Positions 1 to 7,475 of a DNA stretch of 64,000 nt are shown here, piece by piece (the first letter of the stretch is position 1; each line of letters opens with the position of its first letter). The DNA comes from an uncultured Bacteroides sp. (GTDB lineage Bacteria; Bacteroidota; Bacteroidia; Bacteroidales; Bacteroidaceae). The position numbers were made by a program, and so were the translations under genes. The stretch covers positions 30,708-94,707 of the forward strand of contig CAMTOQ010000006.1 of the NCBI GenBank assembly GCA_947074205.1, given 5' to 3'. The notes beneath the pieces are model-generated. The model worked only from the letters and a program-made list of their open reading frames with translations. It ran no database searches and was not told where the DNA came from.

Positions 1-681
1 GGCAGTTATCCACAACCTGGTGAAGTAAGCTTGGCTCACAATGGTGTGTTGTTTCTCGATGAATTGCCCGAATTCAATCGCCCTGTGCTCGAGGTATTGC
101 GTCAGCCGTTGGAAGATCGGCATATCACCATATCAAGAGTAAAATATTCAGTTAGCTATCCCGCTAGCTTTATGCTGATTGCTTCTATGAATCCTTGTCC
201 TTGCGGATTCTATAACCACCCCACTAAGGCGTGTGTTTGTTCTACCGGACAAGTGCAGAAATACCTCAATAGAGTCTCCGGCCCTTTGCTCGACCGCATA
301 GATATACAGGTAGAGATTGTGCCAGTGCCTTTCGATAAAATGTCCGAGCGACATGAAAGTGAAGCAAGTGCAGTTATACGTCAGCGGGTGATAAAAGCTC
401 GCGAAGTGCAAGCCCAACGCTTTGCCGACCAACCGGGCATCCATTGCAATGCGCAGATGACTAGCAAACTAATCGCCAAATATGCCCAGCCCGATGAAAA
501 GGGGCTTCAACTGCTGAAGAATGCAATGGAACGGCTCAACCTCTCAGCACGGGCTTACGACCGCATACTAAAGGTGTCGCGTACTATTGCCGACCTCGAG
601 GGGAGCAATGATATCCTCTCTAACCACATAGCCGAGGCCATCAGCTATCGCAACCTCGATCGCGAGAACTGGGCAGGCTAA
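1..681 (+). CDS. ComM/YifB-family Mg-chelatase-like AAA+ ATPase, C-terminal part (5' truncated by window)
   Basis: The reading frame is open from base 1, so the gene starts before the window and only about 227 residues are visible. These include the Walker B region (VLFLDELPEF), the sensor segment with the cysteine-rich NPCPCG motif, the arginine-finger region (GPLLDRIDIQVE) and the C-terminal helical lid ending in AISYRNLDR. This is the arrangement of the YifB/ComM family, which in competent bacteria acts as a DNA helicase in recombination; its role in Bacteroidetes is not established. The gene converges on the thioesterase gene, with 18 bases between the stop codons and no clear terminator. 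Family assignment is firm, cellular role inferred. Confidence 0.9.
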   Translation, partial: GSYPQPGEVSLAHNGVLFLDELPEFNRPVLEVLRQPLEDRHITISRVKYSVSYPASFMLIASMNPCPCGFYNHPTKACVCSTGQVQKYLNRVSGPLLDRIDIQVEIVPVPFDKMSERHESEASAVIRQRVIKAREVQAQRFADQPGIHCNAQMTSKLIAKYAQPDEKGLQLLKNAMERLNLSARAYDRILKVSRTIADLEGSNDILSNHIAEAISYRNLDRENWAG

Positions 682-699
682 TACGGTAGAGGTCATCTG

Positions 700-1404
700 T
701 CAAGCGGTAAACTCAATCACCGCATAAGTAGAGTCAATACTATTCATTAATAGGAACAACTTATTATCTTGCCGGATAAGCTGTGGATAGATTAAGTCGC
801 CCAGTTTAGCCGGCTTTTTGTATTCCACCCTTACACGTCGCGGAGTAAAGTCCTCGGGTAGATATTCGCAAGCCAAACGTATATAATGGGCATTGTTCAT
901 GTGTCGGTTGTAGTCGATGTCGTTGCGCATCACCGGCACCGCTTCCGAGCTCAAGGCTTCTACCTTAGGTACTACTATTCTGCGATCCAGGTATTCCATG
1001 TCATACTTTGGGTCGATCGTCATGCCCTCCACCATATCGGCCTCCATTTTACTCAATCGGCCTGTAGCGTGATTCACACAAACTCCTGTGCTCCACGTAG
1101 CATAACAAGGCAGACCTGCTTCATCAAAGATAATAGTGTTGCGATAGCCATAATAGCCATTGCACTCGTACACACTAGTGCGTACTGTTAGCCTCTCCTT
1201 ATAGGATGGCACTCTTATGATATCTACTTGTCGGGAGTAGAGCAACTGAGTGATATTGTTGTTTCGCATATAAGCCTGAAACTGAGGCTCCGATTCGAAC
1301 CACAGCTCCGAACAATCTTGCATTAGTTGAAAGGCCGAGAAGAGCTTCAGTTTCCCATCTTCTCCTGTCTTGCTAGTTGTCACTATTTCATGAGTAGTAA
1401 ACAT
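700..1404 (-). CDS. Acyl-ACP thioesterase (double hotdog, FatA/FatB-like)
   Basis: A 234-residue protein that should release free fatty acids from acyl-ACP. The N-terminal half carries the acyl-ACP thioesterase signature around residues 20-110 (FQLMQDCSELW, GYYGYRNTI, TWSTGV). The second hotdog holds the catalytic-type motif D164-x-N166-x-H168-x-N170-N171 (DYNRHMNN), as in plant and bacterial FatA/FatB-like enzymes. It is slightly shorter than plant homologues, as is usual in Bacteroidales. It is transcribed divergently from the PqqD-like gene. A minus-strand promoter candidate, TTG (1515-1513), N19, TAAATTTG (1493-1486), supports the ATG at 1404. Substrate chain length cannot be read from the sequence. 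Confidence 0.88.
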   Translation of the reverse strand: MFTTHEIVTTSKTGEDGKLKLFSAFQLMQDCSELWFESEPQFQAYMRNNNITQLLYSRQVDIIRVPSYKERLTVRTSVYECNGYYGYRNTIIFDEAGLPCYATWSTGVCVNHATGRLSKMEADMVEGMTIDPKYDMEYLDRRIVVPKVEALSSEAVPVMRNDIDYNRHMNNAHYIRLACEYLPEDFTPRRVRVEYKKPAKLGDLIYPQLIRQDNKLFLLMNSIDSTYAVIEFTA

Positions 1405-1485
1405 AGTATTTATCCTTTTATAGTTGGGTTTAACGAAAATGCTAAATAATCAGTTCACTAAATTATTTGGTTTTTGTCAGTGTCG

Positions 1486-1530
1486 CAAATTTATTTCCCT
1501 TGATTTACAAGTCAATTTACGCTATATTTG
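1486..1530. promoter_or_regulatory. Divergent overlapping Bacteroidetes promoters (thioesterase / PqqD-like gene)
   Basis: On the plus strand TTG (1500-1502) and TATATTTG (1523-1530) are separated by 20 bases. On the minus strand TTG (1515-1513) and TAAATTTG (1493-1486) are separated by 19 bases. Both match the Bacteroidetes sigma-factor consensus (TTTG, 19-21 bases, TAnnTTTG). The two promoters overlap physically, so polymerase binding at one may exclude the other. Confidence 0.6.
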
Positions 1531-1563
1531 TCCTAAACTACATTTTTAATATCGAGAATACTC

Positions 1564-1836
1564 ATGAAAACAAAACAAGACTTTGAGCTACGTACAGTAG
1601 CCGGTGAAAATATCTTGGTAGCAACAGGAAAGATGTCGACCAACTTCTCTAAGCTGATCTCTCTAAACGACTCTGCCGCCTATCTTTGGAAAGAAGTATC
1701 GGCTATGCCATCGTTTGATGTGAATACTATAGCAGATTTATTGATAGATCGCTACGATGTAGATCCTGCCATGGTGCTAGTAGATGCACGTGCCATTGTA
1801 GAAGACTGGGCAGAAGCCGGTATTATAGATTTATAG
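1564..1836 (+). CDS. PqqD-like protein (possible RiPP recognition element)
   Basis: A 90-residue single-domain protein of the PqqD type: an N-terminal beta-hairpin (FELRTVAGENILVATG), a loop ending in LNDSAAYLWKEV, and a winged-helix-like C-terminus (IADLLIDRYDV...VEDWAEAGIIDL). In PQQ, lasso-peptide and sactipeptide pathways this fold binds the leader of a precursor peptide and presents it to a modifying enzyme. No PQQ genes are nearby, so a role in PQQ synthesis is unlikely. A good promoter (1500-1530) lies about 34 bases upstream. The stop codon overlaps by 6 bases with that of the convergent ABC exporter gene. Linkage to a kinase-like protein, a peptidase and a nucleotidyltransferase suggests a peptide-modifying system; that is inference. 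Confidence 0.75.
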   Translation: MKTKQDFELRTVAGENILVATGKMSTNFSKLISLNDSAAYLWKEVSAMPSFDVNTIADLLIDRYDVDPAMVLVDARAIVEDWAEAGIIDL

Positions 1837-3561
1837 ACTCGCCCCCTTCAACTCCTCGATAGTTACTACTTCTTGGCAGGCTGCCAAAGCTTCTGCACGA
1901 TGAGATATTACCACGATAGTTAGCGAAGGGCACTGCACCTTTAGGTGTTTCAGTGTCTCGTTGATGGCTTGTTGTGTCTCTTCATCCAAAGAAGAAGTTG
2001 CCTCGTCTAGTAGCAGTAACTCCACGTTGCGGTACAGCGCGCGAGCTATACCTATACGTTGGCGCTGACCTCCCGAAAGCTTGGAACCGCCTTCACCAAT
2101 CTGCGTCTGCACCCCATCGGGCAGGGAAGCCACGAAGTCGCTCAGCGATGCTTGCTGCAACACCATTTGTATACGCTTATCATCTACCTTGTTTCCCATC
2201 ACTATATTATCCAGCAACGAGCCGTTTAGCATAAAAAGCTGTTGCGACACATAGCCTATCTGGCTTCGCCAATTCTCTTTAAACTGTTCGCTGAGTTGCT
2301 GCCCATCTATCTCTATGCCTCCTTTTTGTGGTGATATAAAACCCAGCAGCAGATAGAATAAGGTGCTTTTCCCGGAACCCGATTCGCCCTTTATGCCGAT
2401 GAAATCCCCTTTCTCAATTGTCAACGAGAGCTTTTGAATCACATCTTTACCATCCTCATAGCAGAAGTCAACCTCCTTAAATGAAATACTCTTGTCGAAG
2501 GTTATAGATTGGCTTTCTCCTTTAGTTTTCTCGCGTTCATCATCTTCTTTTATCTCATCAAGTAGCTTCAGGGCAAACGAGTTGCTGCGCATCGTAAATA
2601 TGGCATTGGTGGTTTTAACCACTCCCGGCATCACTCTATAGATGGCGATTGCAAATAGCCCCACCACGATGCTGAGCGATGATAGCGATAGAAACTGTGC
2701 TGCACCTACCAGCACCACAACGGCACATACCACAGTGAACTCCAATACGCGTTGTAAAGAGGCTTGCAACATACCTCTGCGCGAGGCCAAAAGTCCTTGA
2801 CGTTGAAGCAACGATTCGTACTGTTTCGCACTCTCGTCAAACATTCCGCTTAGCGCCATGTCGCCAAATCCCACAAAGGTTTGTTGCAGCAATTGCGCTT
2901 TGCGTGGATAGAGCTCGTAAAGCTGTTCGCCATAGCGGCGGATGCGTTTCTGGGTGAGGTAGTAGTAAAGTATGGATATAGGGGCAAAGGTCAGTACCAC
3001 AAGGCCAAACACCTTGATGTTGTATACCATTAAAGCGATTAGAACGATGACAGTAACCGTTAGCTCGCTTATTAATCCTACAAATGGGATGAAATAACCC
3101 TGAATCAGATACGCCGCTACCCCCTCCACTTTATTGATGAGTCGATGGCTACTATTTTGCTTGATGAAAAGAAAACCATTATTGTAATAAAGACGATAGA
3201 GTCGAAGCGAAAGATACTGGGAAATGTCAAACAACATCCTGCTTTGACGGTAGCCTAGGTACGAGGTGAGCAGAAACCGTATAAAAGCAATTGCAACCAC
3301 AGCTATCAATACGGAATAGATAAAAGAAGCGGTGCTTTCGAATCCGCTGTGTTCGTATATAGCGCTGAGGTAGGGATTTTCGGTGATATTATTCTCCCCC
3401 AATATCATCACTAATAGTGGCAAGAGTAGCCCTAAGCCCAGTAGGTCTAGCCCAATCATTAAGAAAGAGTTTGCGCCCGTGAATACAACTTTGCGTCGCA
3501 AGGCTTTGGGCAGAATCTTATAGAGTATAGTGAATGCTTTGAATATGTTTTTTGTCGCCAT
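1831..3561 (-). CDS. ABC exporter, fused transmembrane and ATPase domains
   Basis: A 576-residue half-transporter. The membrane domain (residues 1 to about 330) has several hydrophobic segments, for example 30-55, 78-100 and 160-205. The nucleotide-binding domain has Walker A at 392-400 (GESGSGKST), the Q-loop near 440, the ABC signature LSGGQ at 495-499, Walker B at 515-520 (LLLLDE), and the switch histidine H554. It lacks an N-terminal C39 peptidase domain, so any leader removal would need a separate protease. It is divergent from the HPr-kinase-like gene (88 bases apart) and its stop overlaps that of the PqqD-like gene. By context it may export a peptide product; by sequence alone a lipid or drug exporter remains possible. 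Confidence 0.85.
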   Translation of the reverse strand: MATKNIFKAFTILYKILPKALRRKVVFTGANSFLMIGLDLLGLGLLLPLLVMILGENNITENPYLSAIYEHSGFESTASFIYSVLIAVVAIAFIRFLLTSYLGYRQSRMLFDISQYLSLRLYRLYYNNGFLFIKQNSSHRLINKVEGVAAYLIQGYFIPFVGLISELTVTVIVLIALMVYNIKVFGLVVLTFAPISILYYYLTQKRIRRYGEQLYELYPRKAQLLQQTFVGFGDMALSGMFDESAKQYESLLQRQGLLASRRGMLQASLQRVLEFTVVCAVVVLVGAAQFLSLSSLSIVVGLFAIAIYRVMPGVVKTTNAIFTMRSNSFALKLLDEIKEDDEREKTKGESQSITFDKSISFKEVDFCYEDGKDVIQKLSLTIEKGDFIGIKGESGSGKSTLFYLLLGFISPQKGGIEIDGQQLSEQFKENWRSQIGYVSQQLFMLNGSLLDNIVMGNKVDDKRIQMVLQQASLSDFVASLPDGVQTQIGEGGSKLSGGQRQRIGIARALYRNVELLLLDEATSSLDEETQQAINETLKHLKVQCPSLTIVVISHRAEALAACQEVVTIEELKGASL

Positions 3562-3619
3562 AGTCTGTTACACTGCAAATTAAAAATGTAAAGTTACATT
3601 TAATAGTGCCTAATTTAGC

Positions 3620-3627
3620 TATTTTTG
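3620..3627 (+). promoter_or_regulatory. Candidate -7 box for the HPr-kinase-like operon
   Basis: TATTTTTG matches the Bacteroidetes TAnnTTTG -7 element and lies 22 bases before the start at 3650. No clear -33 TTG is seen at the expected distance. A purine-rich stretch (GAGAGGGAAAC) lies just before the start codon. Confidence 0.4.
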
Positions 3628-3649
3628 TCTAACTTATCGAGAGGGAAAC

Positions 3650-4522
3650 ATGAAAAACTATAATATAGCGGGATGGACCTGCACAGTAACTGGAGATATT
3701 GAGGTGATAGGCAATAATTATGCCCCCTTTGCTTGTGAAGCTGCACCTAGTGACAACACTCTGCTGTTCAATCTCAATGTGTTGGGCAATGCCAACCTTG
3801 GAGAGATGGAACGCGGCCAACTGTTGGATACCTACCCCGACGAATCGCTTCGTATCGACATGTGTCGTCTTCAAGATAAGTGGCAGATGGTTTGCTACGA
3901 ACCTCATGAGTCTACTCCTTTTTCCATGGTAGAGGCTTCGGCCGACTACAGTAAGGTAGTTCTCTACATCTACGATGCTAGACTTGCCGACTTTGCTTTC
4001 AACAATGCTATGATGATCGTTTATGCTTGTGCTTCAGCCCTACGTGGCGACACCTTGTTGTTTCACAGTTCGGTGGTAGTCCATGAAGGTAAAGCCTACC
4101 TCTTTTTGGGTAAAAGTGGTACCGGAAAAAGTACACATACCTCTCTCTGGGTAAAGCATATTCCAGGTAGTAGACTACTTAACGACGATAATCCTGTGGT
4201 GCGTATATTGCCCGATGGCGTTAGCGTGTTTGGCTCCCCTTGGAGCGGAAAGACACCCTGCTACATCAACGAGAGCTATCCTGTGGGGGGCATCGTTCGT
4301 TTGTGGCAAGCACCTCACAACCAAATTGAACGGTTGCGCCCTGCTGCCTCGTTTGCAGCTATTATGCCTACTGTCAGCACGCTGCCTTGTAGTGATGGTA
4401 TCACCCAAGGCGTACGCGTTGCTATTACTAAAGTGGTAGAGCAAGTCCCCATCTATCGCTTAGATTGCCTGCCCGATGAGGCTGCCGCACAGTTGTCTTT
4501 CACTACACTCACCGGCCGATGA
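3650..4522 (+). CDS. HPr kinase/phosphorylase-like P-loop protein (lasso-peptide-kinase-like)
   Basis: A 290-residue protein with an N-terminal divergent region and a C-terminal HprK-type kinase core. Visible elements are the His-containing strand LLFHSS (136-141), the P-loop GKSGTGKST (154-162), an acidic motif NDDNP (178-182) and GSPWSGK (195-201). True HprK has an N-terminal DRTGG domain and works with HPr; neither a DRTGG domain nor ptsH is seen here. The kinases of paeninodin-type lasso-peptide clusters belong to this HprK-like group and phosphorylate the precursor. The last 4 bases overlap the start of the peptidase gene (ATGA), showing translational coupling. The function is inferred from fold and context. 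Confidence 0.72.
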   Translation: MKNYNIAGWTCTVTGDIEVIGNNYAPFACEAAPSDNTLLFNLNVLGNANLGEMERGQLLDTYPDESLRIDMCRLQDKWQMVCYEPHESTPFSMVEASADYSKVVLYIYDARLADFAFNNAMMIVYACASALRGDTLLFHSSVVVHEGKAYLFLGKSGTGKSTHTSLWVKHIPGSRLLNDDNPVVRILPDGVSVFGSPWSGKTPCYINESYPVGGIVRLWQAPHNQIERLRPAASFAAIMPTVSTLPCSDGITQGVRVAITKVVEQVPIYRLDCLPDEAAAQLSFTTLTGR

Positions 4523-4968
4523 AGAAGATTACACTCCCCAACGAGCTAGTTATTGCCGAAGTAAAGAAATTGATCGACGAAGGCAAAGAGGTCACGCTGC
4601 GTGTCAAGGGCAACAGCATGCTCCCTTTTATTCGTGGTGATAAAGACTTTGTGGTGATGCGCCAAGTAGACGCACCCTTGCGCCGTTGGGACATCATCTT
4701 GGCTAGAGACACAGAATGCAGGTTGTTGATACATCGCATTGTGGCAATTACGCCCGATCGTGTCATTATGATGGGGGATGGCAATCTGGGCTACACCGAG
4801 AAGTGTCTTCACAAAGACATCATTGCCCGAGTAGAGCAGATCCGTAAAGGAGATAAGCTTATCAATTGCTATAGCAAGTCCATGCTGGCTAAGACCATTT
4901 GGTGGCATCGACTACTCCCTATACGTCGCTACTTATTGGCTATTTATCGTTTGACACATAAAAGATAA
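4519..4968 (+). CDS. Small S24/S26-family peptidase with Ser-His dyad, no membrane anchor
   Basis: A 149-residue signal-peptidase-like protein. Box B is VKGNSMLPFI with the predicted nucleophile Ser33. The region where bacterial LepB has the catalytic lysine reads LLIHRIVAI (69-77), placing His72 there, as in archaeal/ER/SipW-type signal peptidases. Box E is GDGN (86-89). There is no N-terminal transmembrane helix; a weakly hydrophobic basic C-terminus (from about 125) could touch the membrane. It overlaps the kinase-like gene by 4 bases and is 6 bases ahead of the nucleotidyltransferase gene. It may process a peptide substrate of this locus, but the substrate is unknown. Confidence 0.75.
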   Translation: MKKITLPNELVIAEVKKLIDEGKEVTLRVKGNSMLPFIRGDKDFVVMRQVDAPLRRWDIILARDTECRLLIHRIVAITPDRVIMMGDGNLGYTEKCLHKDIIARVEQIRKGDKLINCYSKSMLAKTIWWHRLLPIRRYLLAIYRLTHKR

Positions 4969-4974
4969 CTACGA

Positions 4975-6099
4975 ATGACAAAATCTCAAGACGAGAAAGC
5001 TTTTTTCTCCTTGCTGCGAGCAGGACTATGGCCTAATCATCAACCCGACGCCGATTTATTCGGCGAGCAAACTGATTGGAATGAAATCTTTATTCTCTCC
5101 ATGCAGCAAACCGTTACAGGTTTGGTGTGGGATGGCATGGCGAAACTCCCCTCAGAGCTTCAGCCGCCAAAGGCCTTCAAACTAAAATGGTATAGCTATG
5201 TCTTGAAGATAGAGCAGGGCAACGAGCAGATCAATGGCAGTGTGGCCGAGATTATTCCTGCCTATCAGCAGAGTGGCCTACACCCTGTGTTGCTAAAGGG
5301 AGCAGGTTTAGCGGCGCTATATCCCAACCCTCTACACCGTTGTGCGGGCGATATGGATATCTATGTGGGCGAGACCGATTATGATAAGGCCAACCGAGTG
5401 GCGCAATCCATTGGCTATAAAATGGGGAGCGAAAGCACCTATCACAGTCATCTAGACCGTGGGACTATGGTGGTGGAAAATCACCGTAAGATGGTGGCTA
5501 TTTTTTCGAAACCGTTGCAAAAAGAGTTCCTTCGTCAGCTCTCGGCATGGTATCCCAGTGGTGCCGCATCGGTTCAGATAAATGGTGTAGCTATTCCCGT
5601 TCCGCCAGCTCAGTTCAATGTATTGTTTGTGTTTCTGCACATGTACAAGCACTTCATTCAGATGGGTGTCGGCCTACGCCAGTTGTGCGACTGGGCCATC
5701 TTGCTGAACAGTACTTCAGTATCTAGCCTTGAACTAGGCGGTTGCAAAAAGGGGTGGGAATATCTGGGACTGTTCTTAGTGGAGTATCTGGGTTTAGATG
5801 CCGAAAAGCTACCCTATTACAATCCAGCTATGCGCACTGAAATGGAACTAGCAAAGGAGTTGATATTAAAAGATGGAAACTTTGGGTTCAATGACGTAGA
5901 GTTTCATACTAAGCGCCCAAAGAGCTATTGGGCAGGAAAACTTTTTTCTATGCGCTATCAGGCCAACCGGTGGTTCAAAGTGCTTCGTATTCAGCCTTCT
6001 CAGGCCATGAGTTTCTTGCTGATCTATCGCATACAACTTTCTATAGAGCAAATCGTTAAAGATCGATTCGGGAAGTCTAAGTCTAGAGTCAGTATGTAG
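4975..6099 (+). CDS. Nucleotidyltransferase family protein (NTP_transf_5 type)
   Basis: A 374-residue protein with the core of the uncharacterised nucleotidyltransferase family found beside lasso-peptide and other biosynthetic genes. It has LLKGAGLAALYP (106-117) and the metal-binding GDMDIYV (125-131, Asp126 and Asp128), followed by a long helical C-terminal half. It likely transfers a nucleotide to a small molecule, peptide or protein, but the acceptor is not predictable. It is the last gene of a tight three-gene operon starting at 3650. No terminator was seen in the 104 bases before the next gene. Confidence 0.72.
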   Translation: MTKSQDEKAFFSLLRAGLWPNHQPDADLFGEQTDWNEIFILSMQQTVTGLVWDGMAKLPSELQPPKAFKLKWYSYVLKIEQGNEQINGSVAEIIPAYQQSGLHPVLLKGAGLAALYPNPLHRCAGDMDIYVGETDYDKANRVAQSIGYKMGSESTYHSHLDRGTMVVENHRKMVAIFSKPLQKEFLRQLSAWYPSGAASVQINGVAIPVPPAQFNVLFVFLHMYKHFIQMGVGLRQLCDWAILLNSTSVSSLELGGCKKGWEYLGLFLVEYLGLDAEKLPYYNPAMRTEMELAKELILKDGNFGFNDVEFHTKRPKSYWAGKLFSMRYQANRWFKVLRIQPSQAMSFLLIYRIQLSIEQIVKDRFGKSKSRVSM

Positions 6100-6203
6100 A
6101 GTAATGAAGTTTAGCATACCTTATGTTAAAGCTGCAAAATGCTAACTAACCAATCCATTATCAGTTTGTTATTTCTATACTTAATAGCTAAACCTAAACT
6201 GAT

Positions 6204-7202
6204 ATGTATAAGTCTCTAGTTCGCCCTTTTCTGTTTCTATTCGATCCGGAAGATATCCATCGATTTGTATTCGATGGATTGAGTTTCTATAAATATATAC
6301 CTTTTGCCCGCAAGGTGGTTCGAAGCACTACGCATTCGGCTATCGAACTAAAAGGTCTAAAGTTTAAAAGTCGTATTGGTCTTGCCGCCGGAATGGATAA
6401 AGGCGCTGAGGTGTACGACGAGCTGTCCGATTTCGGTTTCGGCTTCATCGAAATTGGAACGATTACCCCCAACGTTCAGGTAGGCAATCCTAGGCCACGT
6501 ATTTTTAGGTTGGTCGAAGATCAATCGCTTATCTCGCGAACAGGTTTCAACAACCCCGGTCTTCCGGTAATACTCAAGCGCCTTGCCAACTCAAACGATC
6601 GCAACTATATCTTAGGGGCCAATATCAATCGCGATTCTACCTCATCAGGCGAACAGTTGGAGGCCGACTTCTTACTACTTTTCACGAAGCTTTATGCCGA
6701 TGTAGACTACTTCACTTTGAACTGGGGAAGCATAAATCCCGACGACTTTGAGGCTGTGCTTCTGGCATTGACCGGCTATCGTAAAACTCAAGAAGAGCAG
6801 CGCAAGATATTTATTAAGCTCCCTGCCGATATCCCTATGGAGGTACTCGACCTTGTAATACAGTTGGCGCGCCAATACCATACAGATGGTTTCATCGCTA
6901 CCGGCCCCACTATGGACCGCCGTGGGCTGAAGCACCTAACCCCTGACGAAGGAGATAAGATTGGTGCAGGAGGTGTGAGCGGTAAAGGCTTAGGAGATAA
7001 ATCGCTAAAGATCGTTCAACATTTGGCTAACCTCGTAAAAGGGGAGTTTATCATTATAGGTGCAGGCGGGGTGATGACTCCAAAAGATGCTGTTGCAATG
7101 ATAGCTGCAGGTGCCGATCTGATACAAATCTACTCCGCTTTTATCTATGGCGGCCCAGGCATTGTAAAGTCTATGGATCGTGCCTTAACTAAGAAGCATT
7201 AA
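6204..7202 (+). CDS. pyrD: Dihydroorotate dehydrogenase-like flavoprotein, class 2 (atypical)
   Basis: A 332-residue protein of the quinone-dependent (class 2) dihydroorotate dehydrogenase family, which oxidises dihydroorotate to orotate in pyrimidine synthesis. Recognisable parts are the N-terminal membrane/quinone helices (MYKSLVRPFLFLFDPEDIH), AAGMDKGAEV (61-70), GTITPN (85-90), GGVSGKGL (246-253), IIGAGGV (274-280) and QIYSAFIYGGP (298-308). Two active-site blocks are unusual. The NxSSPN block reads NWGSIN (173-178), which keeps only the serine equivalent to the catalytic base (Ser176). The orotate-binding NTT block reads GPT (224-226). It may be a paralogue with a changed substrate rather than the housekeeping PyrD, so the symbol is tentative. 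Confidence 0.75.
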   Translation: MYKSLVRPFLFLFDPEDIHRFVFDGLSFYKYIPFARKVVRSTTHSAIELKGLKFKSRIGLAAGMDKGAEVYDELSDFGFGFIEIGTITPNVQVGNPRPRIFRLVEDQSLISRTGFNNPGLPVILKRLANSNDRNYILGANINRDSTSSGEQLEADFLLLFTKLYADVDYFTLNWGSINPDDFEAVLLALTGYRKTQEEQRKIFIKLPADIPMEVLDLVIQLARQYHTDGFIATGPTMDRRGLKHLTPDEGDKIGAGGVSGKGLGDKSLKIVQHLANLVKGEFIIIGAGGVMTPKDAVAMIAAGADLIQIYSAFIYGGPGIVKSMDRALTKKH

Positions 7203-7254
7203 AATTTGTAGAAATAAATAGACCCCTTTCTGCTAGCAATCTAAAAATATTGGC

Positions 7255-7262
7255 TACTTTTG
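7255..7262 (+). promoter_or_regulatory. Candidate -7 box for the thiD-thiC operon
   Basis: TACTTTTG matches TAnnTTTG. The predicted transcription start (about 7 bases downstream) coincides with the first base of the TPP aptamer at 7269, as expected for a riboswitch leader. Confidence 0.5.
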
Positions 7263-7268
7263 CCACCA

Positions 7269-7398
7269 CTGTTGGGGGTGCATCTTTCTATGGAAGATGC
7301 TGAGATAATACCCCATGAACCTGATATGTATAATTACAGCGTAGGGAAACAGGCGGATATTATTCTCTTCATAGATGGCAAATTCCTATGCTGTCTAT
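7269..7398 (+). promoter_or_regulatory. TPP (thi-box) riboswitch
   Basis: The aptamer spans 7269-7352. The closing P1 stem pairs CTGTT (7269-7273) with AACAG (7348-7352). Conserved thi-box parts are GGGGTGC (7274-7280), GCTGAGA (7299-7305), ACCCC...GAACCTGAT (7310-7325) and CAGCGTAGGGA (7338-7348). A hairpin at 7371-7398 (10-bp stem with two wobble pairs) follows and may form part of the expression platform. No U-tract terminator is visible, so control of translation or of a longer structure is more likely. TPP binding should repress thiD-thiC. Confidence 0.93.
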
Positions 7399-7475
7399 CC
7401 TATAAGAAGTTTTAGTTACCCTTCCTGTTTTAGCGCTATGCTATTAACTAGAACTTCATCATAATAACAACTCGT

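Noticed and set aside
1564..1836. PQQ biosynthesis protein PqqD
   Set aside because: No pqqA, pqqB, pqqC or pqqE is nearby. The fold is shared by many peptide-recognition proteins, so only PqqD-like is claimed.
3650..4522. HPr kinase/phosphorylase HprK
   Set aside because: The N-terminal HprK domain and a ptsH neighbour are missing; only the P-loop kinase core is similar.
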